A stretch of 64,000 nt of DNA, from the NCBI GenBank assembly GCA_003586115.2, contig QVOM02000073.1, positions 43,261,469 to 43,325,468 on the forward strand, in the 5' to 3' direction. Positions 49,300 through 60,717 of this stretch are shown piece after piece. Source of the DNA: Salvator merianae. Lineage: Eukaryota > Chordata > Lepidosauria > Squamata > Teiidae. A program made the translations under genes and the position numbers. Each line of letters starts with the position of its first letter. The first letter of the stretch is position 1. The notes under the pieces were generated by a model that did no database searches, was not told the DNA's origin, and was given only the letters and a program-made list of their open reading frames with translations.

Positions 49300-49720
49300 T
49301 TAATAAGAACAGCACAATGAGATTATCATCCTAACAGCCCACAGCCCATCTAATCCAGCATCCTGTCTCACACAGTGGCCCACCAATTGCTTCTGGCCAT
49401 TCTCAAACAGAACACAAAGGCAAAACCCTAAATTGCTCAATTCCCTGCAAATGACCTTTAGAGACATCCTGCCTGTTTCTTCAATGTGGAGGCAAAACCT
49501 AGGCATTCATTATAGTCCTCCATGAATTTCTCTAATCCTTTCTTAAAGCTATCCAGGCTTGTTGCTGTTACCACCTCTTCTGGTAGCAAATTCCATGGTG
49601 TGGTGATTCTCTGGGTTGGCCTGAACTCTCCTGCCCATCAGCTTCACAGAGTGTACCATGGTTCTAGTGTGGTGCAATAGATAAAATATTTTTTTCTCTA
49701 TCCACCTTTTCCTCATCAAC
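49300..49720 (-). mobile_element. CR1-type LINE, 3' end
   Basis: Same family as 46737-47873: CCCATCTAATCCAGCATCCT, CAGTGGCCCACCAATTGCTT, TTCTTAAAGCTATCCAGGCT, CCCATCAGCTTCACAGAGTG. On the minus strand it is the end of ORF2 plus 3' UTR. 5'-truncated near 49720. Confidence 0.8.
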
Positions 49721-51340
49721 ATTGTTTCTATTGTTATTGTTGTTATTGTTGCTATTGAAACAAGAATCAGGGGCTGTGACATCTCTGAGATCCACATATT
49801 ACTTCATCTGGGGTTTGTGAGATCTGCCTGAAAAATGATCTGTGAGTCTGCCTGAGAAATGATATAAATGCATTCAATAAGTACTGTATCTTCAAAAACT
49901 TCAGTTTCTTCAAAATGGAAACTTCCTTTGCTCCTCTGTATTTTACTTTTGCTTCTATTTTTCTTTCAAATGGCAATCTGGAAGGAGCTGTGAAAAAATT
50001 CTCATTTTAAAAAAATCAGGCCATCTTAAAAGAATTTAAAACAAGGAAAACATTAAGTTATTTTTCCTTAATGATCATAAAGTCAAGAAGAACCCTTGCT
50101 TGAATGCAGATGGCATCAATTAGGTAATATAATTAACCTCTAATGTTTTCTAATCAGTTTACTACTTCAACATTAACCTTTGGGCAAAAAGTGACTAATA
50201 CTCCAACAACTTTATAAATCTTTATTTATTCAATTAAAAAAAAACAAAAGAAGAAATTAATAACACACAATCAGATACTTTTTGCACTATTTATCCCATT
50301 ACTTTTTTGGATTGTTTTAGGATGGACTGTTTTAGAATTTATTACCATCCAAGCATCCCCCAAAATATATATTTCTTTAGAATTCTAAAACTTTAATATG
50401 AGTGTTTGTAACTTAACCACTGAACCATTCTTTAAATTTCTAACTTAAACAGTCTACAGTAGGTTGGTAGGATAAGAGATCTCTCCGTTTATCTTCACAA
50501 AACACATTTAAAGAGGACAATGGAAAGGGGGTTGTGATAAAAGACTAATTAATCCCTCTCCTTTCTGACATGAACCTAACAAAATATACTATAGCCCCAT
50601 ATAGGCTTTAATAGGTTTTAGGCCTTTCGTAGGATTTATGACATCAAAACTATCCTGGTGTGAACCGGACAAAACATTTCTTGGACAATATTAGACCTCA
50701 GATCTGCTACCAAGCTCTAAGGGGATTCCAGGAAGCAGTGAAAATGAATGCAGTTTAGGGAGTTATTGAAGTGAGAATCTGCATTCTTAGGCATTCGCTA
50801 TCTCTTCAGAATAACTCAGATCATGTTTAAAGGACTGGAGTGGATAAGTTTGACTTTTCTTTCTGCATTTGAGCATCTCACTTGGGTGACAAGATCTCTT
50901 GGCTATGTGTGATTATTAACAACTCTAATACTCAGGGAAGCTTTTCTGTAACTAAATCGACAGAGTCTTTTCAGGTTCTGTGTTATACTGAACAGGCAGA
51001 GGACTCCATGCATGCAAGATACAAATGGCTAACTATGGTGTGATAATTATGTCTCTACAGGGGTGTGTGTGTGTGTTTGTCTATGAATATGTGCCGGAAA
51101 TAATAGAGGGAAATTCTGTCAGCCTGTGCTGCCACCTAGCCAAATCCACACCATATCAACTTGCATGCAGAGGAGTTGTGCCACCCACATCCCCTTTCAT
51201 TCTGTTCTTCCAGTGTAAAACTATACCTAAAAGTAAAAAAAAACATGAAGTCTGTTCAAGTGAGAAAGACAGCATCACTGCCAAATGACAAGGCTCCAAA
51301 CAAACACGCAGTGCCTGCTGAATTCAAACCTGCACCACAT
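49721..51340. other. Unassigned intronic sequence next to the KCTD16 donor
   Basis: A TTG/TTA-rich simple tract lies near 49715-49756 and a short (GT)n run near 51061-51078. No gene recognised. Confidence 0.5.
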
Positions 51341-51343
51341 TCA

Positions 51344-52303
<960 letters not shown>

Positions 52304-52776
52304 CTGGAATGACAGGAGGGAAGTGACAAAAAGGAAGTTCCACAATGTATTTACTATTTCAGTTGTCCAGGTAAGATGATCCCCAAAGCGGGCAATGGAC
52401 CTTAAAAACAGTAGGCAGGCAGACAGGGTTCACTTCACATATTGTAACCAAGGAACCACATCCTCTGCCAATGGCAGAAACAGTAGTTAGGCTCAGGCAA
52501 TAATTCCTATTATTCGCAAGCCTGTTGAATAAGAAAAATACGGAAGAAATGTAAGCATTCGAAACCACTCTAGGGGAGTAAAAAACGGTTAAGATTTAAG
52601 TGTACACACATACACACAGAGACATTTATGGAAGCAGCTGCCTTACTATAACGTTGTCCTCTGGATAACGGAGTAGATGAAGGAGTTAAACAGACAGCTC
52701 AGCAACCGCTTCAGTTCCACAAGCATCTCGTTTAGAATATGTAAAGGCGGGGGCAGAAGGACGGAGGAAGCCTTAC
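52304..52776 (-). other. KCTD16: Inferred KCTD16 leader intron
   Basis: The minus strand reads CAAG|GTAAGG at 52777/52776, a near-ideal donor, and TCATTCCAG at the other end (52304), a near-ideal acceptor preceded by CTTCCCTCCTG. They enclose 473 bp with no coding potential. KCTD16 is known to have untranslated leader exons in mammals, which supports the pairing, but no transcript evidence is available here. Confidence 0.5.
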
Positions 52777-53700
52777 CTTGATTACATCGAATCATAGTTC
52801 TTCTTGTGAAGGGAAGAAACATTTCCTAAACATCTTCCAAAAGAGCAATGTGGCAGGACTTGTGTCAAAAGAAAAAGAAAAGCAAATCCAAAGCAGGGAA
52901 AGGACGGAGAAGCGAAGCGAAGAAGTCCATTTGGCAACATCCAGGCAGAACTTAAGAGCGAAAGCGGCACACGGGAAAGTTAGTCAGCACGGGCACTGAA
53001 GAAAAACAAATCTAGGCAGCGACAGCAAAAACACCATAAATCCCAGATCAGGACTCTCTAGGAGAGCCAGAAATTACAGGAGAAGGACCTTGGCTTAGAT
53101 GACTTGCAGAAAGCCCAGATTCTGAAAGAAGCCCTGGCACATTTCAGAGGCATCCCACACTGGCACCCTGTGCGTCAGGAAGGGCAGAGAGCTTCCCATG
53201 GTGTCATCAGGGCTGAGAAAGTGCAAAGCTGCCTGCAGCCGTTTGACAAAATACGCCCAGGGAAGCTGCGCGCTCTGCTCTCCCTACCTCAGCTGCTGCC
53301 CTGGTTGCTGAGCTGGGTGGTTCCACAGTTCCCAGTGCAATTCAGATGCTGTTGTTTCAGCAGTGCAGGGAAGAAACCATCCAGGGAAATGACTATTACA
53401 TCATCTTAAAGGAATATGGCTTTGAGAAAGCCGAGCAACCTGGAGGGGGTGGGACTCGCTAGTTCCTTTCCCTCCTCGTCTTCATTTTGTTATGAGTTGC
53501 AGGAGGAAAAGCACAGCAGGAGGCTGGTACAGACAACTCTGCCCAAGCCGACCGCGATGTAGCCGAGGAAAGCTCTTCGCGCCTCGTTTCCTGAAAGAAA
53601 ACAACCAGTCCCGCTTGTCGTGCCCTGAGAATCTGTTTTGGTTTGAATGTGCGTGAAGTTCTTTCTTGTTTGAACACAGGTCCAGCTCGCTCGCTCGCGA
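52777..53700 (-). other. KCTD16: Candidate KCTD16 untranslated first exon
   Basis: The segment upstream of the donor at 52776 is inferred to be non-coding leader sequence. Its 5' limit is not visible; a transcription start somewhere in the CpG-richer stretch near 53430-53700 would give a leader of roughly 0.7-0.9 kb. Several short upstream frames exist on the minus strand near 53500-53850, some overlapping one another, and none resembles a known protein. The lower part of this segment could contain more introns. Confidence 0.35.
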
Positions 53701-53810
53701 TCCTGTTGCGCATTTCCCTGCCTTGCTAAACTGCGTTCCACTATAAGTGTAATGCAAAACAAAATCTGTTTGCTATCCGCTAGAGACGCGGAGAAAAAAA
53801 AATCAAACCG
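53430..53810 (-). promoter_or_regulatory. KCTD16: Probable KCTD16 promoter, weak CpG island
   Basis: CpG dinucleotides are frequent here (for example GCCGACCGCGATGTAGCCG, CTTCGCGCCTCG, GCTCGCTCGCTCGCGATC), in contrast to the strongly CpG-poor surroundings. Position, about 1.2-1.6 kb upstream of the start codon and beyond the inferred leader donor, fits the promoter of the minus-strand gene. No clear TATA box is seen. The assignment rests on base composition and location only. Confidence 0.45.
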
Positions 53811-53928
53811 CATAACTATATGCATTAAACTTTGATTTCTTCCTCCCATACACACTGAAGAAAATATAAACCTTTCCTCATTATCCTTCGTCTTTGGAAA
53901 GGAACCAAACTAGTAAACCCAAACCTAA

Positions 53929-54043
53929 GCTGCATCCAGACGTCACTTACTTTTTCCTTTATACTTGGATATTCCAGAATAAAGCATGCTTTATTCTGGA
54001 ATATCCAAACATAGCGGAATAAATAAGTGACGTCTGGATGCAG
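53929..54043. mobile_element. Near-perfect palindromic MITE upstream of KCTD16
   Basis: Left arm GCTGCATCCAGACGTCACTT and right arm AAGTGACGTCTGGATGCAGC mirror each other. The arms meet at GGATATTCCAGAATAAAGC / GCTTTATTCTGGAATATCC around 53986, so about 57 bp pairs with 57 bp with few mismatches. Each arm holds TGACGTCT, close to a cAMP response element (53938-53945 and 54028-54035). The termini resemble the GGCTGCATCC ends of the MITE at 40162. TAA precedes the left end but no matching right flank is seen. Confidence 0.85.
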
Positions 54044-54898
54044 CCCCGGTTCATGGAATGTTATGTATGAATAATGAGGATGAGGATGAAATGTCAATTG
54101 TCTTAAGACAGTTTGCATCCCCAATCACACCTCTGTGAACAAGGTAAAAATTAATGGTCCTAAAATGGGCTTTTAAGAGTAGTAGGTACTTCAACAACTT
54201 AAAAATGGAAAAGTTCAGTAATTTAAAAACCAATTTTAAAAAGAAACCTTCTGGATTTTATACTGCTCATTTTTCGAGATGATTCTGTTACTGCAGATGT
54301 CATTGTTAGTTTTCATTTTCATATCTGCCCATTCTCGTGATCACAATGTTTTTGTGGCTGGGATTGATGGGAATTATATTCCAAGCTATTGTAAGGGGAC
54401 CTGACTTTGTAGCCTTCAACATTATTTTTTTAACAAAAAAAGTCCATAAACGAGAGTTCAGAACTTAATTACATGATATGTATTTGATGTCTGCAGATGT
54501 TTAAAAAAACAATTAAAATGAGACTGCTTTGAAGTATTTGTGTGGGCTCTAGAAAGCACATCAACAAAAAGTTATTGAGTTGTGTTTGTGTGCCTTGATC
54601 TGGCAGGCTGGACTGAGCCTCATTCATACTTCAAGGGTTTTGTGCAAACGCGGCCAAAACAGCCCCCATGTTCACATTTTGCCACACCATAAATTATGTA
54701 ATGTTGCTAATAGCAGTGCCTTAGAGTTCTATTTTGCTTTTTTGTGTGTATATTGGATGTTTTATATAATTTAAACTTCGTTGTTTCCCACTTCATGTAC
54801 TCTTTTCCGTACTGCCAAATTCTGTTCACACGAGTGAGTGGGACTGAGGCTAAATGGTCTGGAACCATTTAGCACTTAAGTGTGACTACACTCTTCAC
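54044..54898. other. Unassigned upstream sequence
   Basis: A diverged patch near 54340-54420 (GGCTGGGATTGATGGGAATT) resembles one half of a common hAT-type MITE. No gene recognised. Confidence 0.45.
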
Positions 54899-54901
54899 AG
54901 A

Positions 54902-55082
54902 TGCCCTTTCTGCACTTGTTCTTATTCCAGATTCTATCTTGGAATAGGGATCTGCCATCTGCATCCTACTATGAACTATGGCAGCCCCCACCTGGGGCCT
55001 GCTATAATCAGCACTAGTGTGTGGATAGCAGGTCCCTGTTCTGGGATTATAGTCCAGAATAAAGCCAAGCGCAGAAAGGGCC
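54902..55082. mobile_element. 181-bp MITE, copy 2 (GGCCCTTTCTGCACT family)
   Basis: Left end TGCCCTTTCTGCACTTG; right end reversed reads GGCCCTTTCTGCGCTTGG. Arms of about 65 bp include CCAGATTCTATCTTGGAATA / CCAGAACAGGGACC-like segments matching 20336-20515. Flanked by an exact AGA duplication (54899-54901 and 55083-55085). Almost the same length as copy 1. Confidence 0.83.
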
Positions 55083-55085
55083 AGA

Positions 55086-56639
55086 GTCATCAAAGTCCAT
55101 GTATCAATAGTCAAGTGAAATTAGATTTTAAATATGTTTTAATGTTTTGTGTTACAAATGCAATAAATAAGCAAAGCTAAGAATGTACAGTAAATCTTGC
55201 AAAAACATGTATATCAAACTTGTAAGTATGTTTAATTTAGGTCTTGCTTTGGCAAGCTTACCTGTTGGAAAGATTTTTGCCTTAACATAGGAGCAAAGTA
55301 ATGTGGGTTTTATTTGGCATGTCCACAGCACCACCTAATGGCTCTGAAGAATTATGACAGAGTTTCTAACTCCAGTTGGCATAACTTTTTTCTATCTGCA
55401 TGAATATCTTCTGTACTGGAAAGAAGTGCTATCATATTTTTATTTAGAATGCACACATATATGGTTACATGTGTATCAATATATACATGAGGTAAAACTC
55501 ACTACTCCAGGAATACATGGTACTATAAAAGTGCAAATCTATCCACTTTTATCTTTACTGATTTTTTAATTATTATTTTCAAAGAAAAAAATATTTGAAT
55601 TGGACCTATTACTTTTGCAAACCAGGCATAAACTAAATGTATTTCACTTCTGATATAGCTGGATCACAACTGTACATTCTAGCTAAGCCTCAGCCTATCA
55701 AATATCACTGAACAATAGCTGCCATTAGTTTTAGTAAGTATCGGGCACAGTCAGAAATGAAAGTTATAGTTCATCAACAACTGTAGAGCTAAAAGTTTGC
55801 TGATCCTGATTTATACTCCAAAGTACAAATCAGTTAATTGCCTCACCTAGCACTCACCAGAAGATTAGATGAGTCATTTTGTAACATAACCTAGAATAAA
55901 TTGGAACAGAAAAAAATAAGTCTTTCTTCTTTAGGAAGGTGACCCAAAACAACATACATTCTCAAAAATATTTTTAACAAATGAAAACCATTTTTATTTA
56001 GATTTAAAATTTGTTTTGTGTTAATAAAATAAAATCACCAAATGGAAGACCTCTTGTGTTCAGATTTTCATAAATTTCAAAAATACTGTTTTGGAAGCCT
56101 GATGAAAAACAAATAATGTTATTATAGATGGAATTTGTTCTGCATTAAATTAAAACATCTTGCAGAATATAGTTTGGTGCCCCAAAGTTCAGACTTTGGT
56201 AGGCCTTTAGGACTGTATATTATGTGGGATATTGTTCTGAAGAAAAAAAAAATCAGAATTATATCAGTTGCAATCTGTTCTAGATTTTCCTCCTCATCCC
56301 ACCACATAAAATCTCTGACTTAGAACATGTATTACTGAAGTGACCATTTTGCTAAGTTTTGTATATGTTCCATAGGAGTTTGTTGTGGAGGGCAATTTTG
56401 ACCTGGAGAAGATGTCTTGGGCAAGGAAATCCAGTGGGACCCCCAGCCTTGCTGCAAACACCTGTGAACACCTAGCAGTTGCAGGCCAGAGGCATTTCCT
56501 AGCACTTCAGAAAATTTTTAAAAATTAATGATGATTTGCTTATCTTTGTGTTTATATCTGGCTGTGAGTGGTTGTTTCATTCGAAGAAAACTTTCCCAGA
56601 CTAAAAAAAACTATAATAAGATGCTGCTAAACTTCAGTG
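55086..56639. other. Unassigned upstream sequence
   Basis: About 55690-55810 ends AGTTATAGTTCATCAACAACT and looks like a decayed hAT MITE. 56390-56530 (GTTGTGGAGGGCAATTTTGA) may belong to another retroelement but is not recognised. Confidence 0.45.
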
Positions 56640-58690
56640 AATCAGACCCATCAGACCCAGCATTGTGGGTAAAAATATCAAGCCAGAAAACAAGTTTAAT
56701 ATTATCGACATGCTGTCACCCTCCTAACCAAACTCCTAAAGGAGATTGGCATTTTGAAAATGAGTTAAAGGAGGCATCCAAAAAGGAAAGAATAGTTATA
56801 AGGGAGGGCTTCAACAACACTCACATAGATTGGGTGAGCTTTTGTTCATTTCATGAGAGAAAGAGATAACATTCCTAGACATGCTAAATGCTTGTTCCCT
56901 AGAGCAGATGGATCTGGAACCAACCAAGGGAAAAGAGATCCCTCCAAGACTTTATCCTAAATAATGCTCAGGATCTGGTACAAGATGTCACTGTTCCTGA
57001 TCCAATAGGGAACAGTGATCATAATGCAATAGCCTTTAACCTAAATACAGTCAGGAAATTGTTGATAAAATCTAATCTAATCTTTCCTTTTCCTTAGTAA
57101 AAAGGAAATTGAAAGGGAAAGTTAGAAAAATTTGGTCATTTCAAAATGCATATATACTATTTACAAATACAATGATGGAGGCTCAATTAGATGCATACCT
57201 AAAAGAAGAAAGGGCACTTCTAAGAGGACACCAGTGTGACTTAAGAGTGTAGTATGGGAAGTCATTAAAAGCAAAGAAAGCTCATTTAGAAAATGAAGGC
57301 TTGTCCTAATGAAAGAACAGGAAGGAACATAAATTCTGGCATAACAAATACAAGGTAACACTAAGGAATTCTAAGGAATTCCGAGGAGCACATTGCTAAA
57401 AACATTAAAAGAAATAATAAAAAATTCTTTAAATACATCAGATGTAGGAATCCCACCAGGTAAGCATTTTGACCACTAGATGACAATGGACAGAAAGAGG
57501 ACACACAGATTGTAGAGAGGCTAAATGAAATATTTCCCTCTGTATTCACTGAGAAAGACAGAGGACATGTTCTGCAAGCTGAGCTATCTTTTTAGGGAGT
57601 GAGTCAGAAGAATTAAATTGGATAGAGGTAAGCAGGGAGGACACCCTTAATTGTCTTGATAGACTAAATGCTAACAAATCACTGGGACCAGGTGGCATTC
57701 ATCTCAGAATTCTTAAGGAAATCAAATGTGAGATTACTGATCTTCTAACCAAAACATATAAACTTTTCCTAAGATCAGGCTCTGTGCCTGAAGACCGGAG
57801 GATAGCAAATGTAACACAGACCAGTCAGCTTAACATCAATTTCTGGTAAAGTGATGAAAGCCATCATGAAGTATACTCACACGGAAGAGCAAGCATTGCT
57901 GAAGGAAAATCAGCATGGCTTCTGCAAATGTATATCATGCCTTACTAATTTGTTAAAATTCTTCGAGAGAACAGTGGGATAGCAAAGTTTGCTGATGCCA
58001 ATGAAAAACTGAAAGAGATTGCAGAGAACTCCAGAAGGATCTCTTAACAATAGCTGAATGGACAACCAAGTGGCAAATGCACTTCAATCTTAGTAAGTGC
58101 AAAGTAATGCACACTAGGGCAAAGACCCCCAAATACTTCTGTAAAATAATGAGGACTGAGCTTTCTGTGTCACTCCAGGAAAGGGATCTTGGGGTTCTGA
58201 TGGACAGCTAAATAAAGGTGTTAACTCAGTGCACAGCAGCAATGAAGAAAGCAAATTTAATGCTAGTGGTAATTAGAAAAGAAATAAAAAATAAATTGGC
58301 AAGGATCATTGTTCTTCTTTATAAATATATGATGGGGTCACATTTGGAATATTCTGGCCACCACATCTCAGAAAGAATATTATGGAACTGGAAAAGGGGC
58401 AGAAAAGGGCAAGCAGAATGATTAAAGGGCTGAAAAACTTTCCTTACAAGATCAGGCTGAAACATTTAGGCCTCTTCAACCTTGAAAGACAGCATTTAAG
58501 AAGTGACCTGATTGAAGTATATAAAATCATACATGGTGGGAAAAAGGTGGATAGAGAAAAAAAAATTCTATCCCAGAACACTAGAACTAGGAGACAGTCT
58601 ATGAAGCTGATAGGTGGGAGAGTTAGAGCTGATAAGGGGAAGCACTTTTTTACCCAAAGGGTCAATTAGACCAGTTGAGAGCCAGGAAGG
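56640..58690 (+). mobile_element. CR1-type LINE, endonuclease to RT, decayed
   Basis: Plus-strand remains in order: an endonuclease part with HPPNQTPKGDWHFENELKEA and GFNNTHIDW (56710-56840), SDHNAIAFNL (about 57015), NANKSLGPGGIHLRILKEI (57668-57725), SGSVPEDRRIANVTQ (57777-57820), a deletion before the FADD region (about 57990), QERDLGVLMD (about 58180), LYKYMMGSHLEYSGHH (58318-58365), GLKNFPYKIRLKHLGLFNLE (58428-58485) and NTRTRRQSMKLIGGRVRADK (58577-58636). Many stops. It is the same family as 46737-47873, and the 3' UTR is missing. Confidence 0.88.
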
Positions 58691-58799
58691 GGGCTTGAAC
58701 AGCCAGGTTGGATGGCAGGCTTCAACTGGGATAAGAGAAATCAGCCTTGAGCCACCAAGACACTCCCACTTAAATGGGATTCTCAAGTCTATTGAAAAG

Positions 58800-59380
58800 T
58801 ATCAAGCAGAGAGGACATTCTGGAAACAATTACATATATTTATACAGAGGATTTTATTAATTGAAATACAAATGAGAACTTTTCCTGCTGGGACTGATGG
58901 ATGCAACTTGAGAAAATAACTATGGGACAATATTGCAATATATGTTGACTATGACAGGAATATTAAATGTGCAAGATTTTGTCATTACCTACTATAGAAG
59001 TCTGGTTAACTAAGTTGTACTTGGCAGAAATTGATACATTGAGATGCTTGGGCTAGACAAAAAATCATGTGTTTCTTTTTCAAAAAATTGGGAACCCCTT
59101 ATTGAATTCCTACATAAGAAAGAAAATATGTTAGTAGTGGAATTTGACGAATAAGACATTTTAAATTGTCAAAAGTTATGCAGTCACTTTACTATTTAGG
59201 GAAAAGTATAAATAGGGGTTCATAAATAACCACATTTTAGTTAGGTTTTTCTATTTTCTATTTTCTTTTTCCTCTGTTTAGTTAATGTAGCTTTGTTTTT
59301 TTCCTTTTTTATGTATGTTTCAACTGTAGTTTTTACTGTTGTCTAAAAATTTAATAAAATTCTTTAAAAAGAAAGAAAAG
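58800..59380 (+). mobile_element. L1-type LINE 3' end
   Basis: Conceptual translation near 58975-59130 gives a KLYLAEIDTLRCL-like stretch and a WEPLIEFLHK-like stretch, typical of the last part of L1 ORF2. An AT-rich 3' UTR follows, ending CTAAAAATTTAATAAAATTC with an A-rich tail near 59375. Heavily diverged. Confidence 0.6.
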
Positions 59381-59872
59381 TATCAAGTAGCATTAGAGTG
59401 GCAGATGAATTGTAGGTCCTTCTCTCTGCCTATGAAAACTTCTATTTCCAGGGTCATGTTTATATTCCTGTATTGCCTTCAGTTGTGTTTCATAAAGATA
59501 AAATATTTAATTTGATATTTTTTTTAATAAAAAATGTTCTGTGATGGAAACTGTAGACAGGTTTGGATTCCCTCTTTGTTCCCCCTACCATTGGAATCCA
59601 CACCAGCTAGTTGATTATTAAACCAACCCCATTCACCTGAGATCCCCGTTTTATGAACTGAAAGCTAATTTCCCTAGTACAAACCAGTTCATGTAACACC
59701 ACTCACAAAGCAGCTAGGGAAAGGCAAGATTTCAACTGGAATGACAATTTTGATCTCCATGAATCTCACACACTTCTGTAAGTGATCAAAACAAGACCTC
59801 CAATCAGATATTTGTCCCTCTCCTGCCACCCCATGATGCTGTTCCATAGACTGCTACTGCTATTAAGAAAAT
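59381..59872. other. Unassigned intergenic sequence
   Basis: No gene or bounded repeat recognised. The last eight bases of the adjoining segment (59873-59880) form the target duplication of the next element. Confidence 0.5.
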
Positions 59873-59880
59873 CAGACCAC

Positions 59881-60375
59881 TAGGGATGTGTCAAACTACA
59901 ATTCATGTTTTGAGAAACAACAGTAGAGACCAGGAACTGCAGGTGCTTTACCTGACAGTTCTGACTCTCTTCAGCACAATTATCTCACTCACACACAGTC
60001 CCAGCAATGGTGGGAACTTATCTACTTTCCAAATGTGTGGTCACCAGCATTTAGCTCCATTCATGGCTGCAGGGCATGGCAGCACACATTGGTGCACATG
60101 AACACAATGTCATCTTGCAGATGCAGAGTTCCCCAAAGCATGTCTGCACCTATGTGATGATGTTGCACACATCACACTGATGTTCACCAATATGGACTTC
60201 AGCCCCACCCATGAATGGTGCTAACACATTTGGAAAGTGAATAAGTTTGCCACATCACTAGGGCTCTGTGTGAGTAAGGTAACAGTGCCAAAGAGAGCCA
60301 GGATGGTCAGATAAATCACCTGACATTCCCAGACCTCTACTGCTGTTGAAGCATGAACTGTTCAGCACATCCCTA
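59881..60375. mobile_element. hAT MITE with exact 8-bp target duplication
   Basis: Starts TAGGGATGTGTCAAACTAC; the right end reversed reads TAGGGATGTGCTGAACAGTT. Flanked by exact copies of CAGACCAC (59873-59880 and 60376-60383). The 495-bp interior is itself partly mirror-symmetric (ACTTTCCAAATGTG against CACATTTGGAAAGT) and encodes nothing recognisable. Non-autonomous, hAT superfamily. Confidence 0.9.
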
Positions 60376-60510
60376 CAGACCACATAATTCCCTGCTTATC
60401 TTAAATGCAGAGTGTAGAATTTATACTTGGATCATAAATGCAATCTTTAAAAGACTAGTTAAGATTCTACTTTAAATTGGCAGTACTTTATTTACAAGAT
60501 TGAGGTAGCA

Positions 60511-60709
60511 CAGAGATTCCCAACCTGGGTGTGCATACCCCCAGGGGTGTGAACCAGGACTTTTAGGAGCATGTGGGAAAAAAAGAAGAAGAATGGTGGG
60601 AAAAGGCACTTACAGTTACAACATATAAATTCAAAATAATAGAAACTATTATGAAGGGTAAAATTTCTGGATATGGGGCATGCAAGTAAAAAAAGGTCAG
60701 GGATTACTA
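60511..60709. mobile_element. hAT MITE, imperfect 8-bp duplication
   Basis: Left end CAGAGATTCCCAACCTGGGT; right end reversed reads TAGTAATCCCTGACCTTTTT. The interior starts GTGTGCATACCCCCAGGGGT, typical of a common amniote hAT MITE. Flanks AGGTAGCA and AGATAGTA match at six of eight positions. Confidence 0.7.
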
Positions 60710-60717
60710 AGATAGTA

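Noticed and set aside
53490..53855. 121-codon minus frame upstream of KCTD16 as a gene
   Set aside because: It overlaps the CpG-rich probable promoter and two other frames and shows no domain. At most it is an upstream open frame of the leader.
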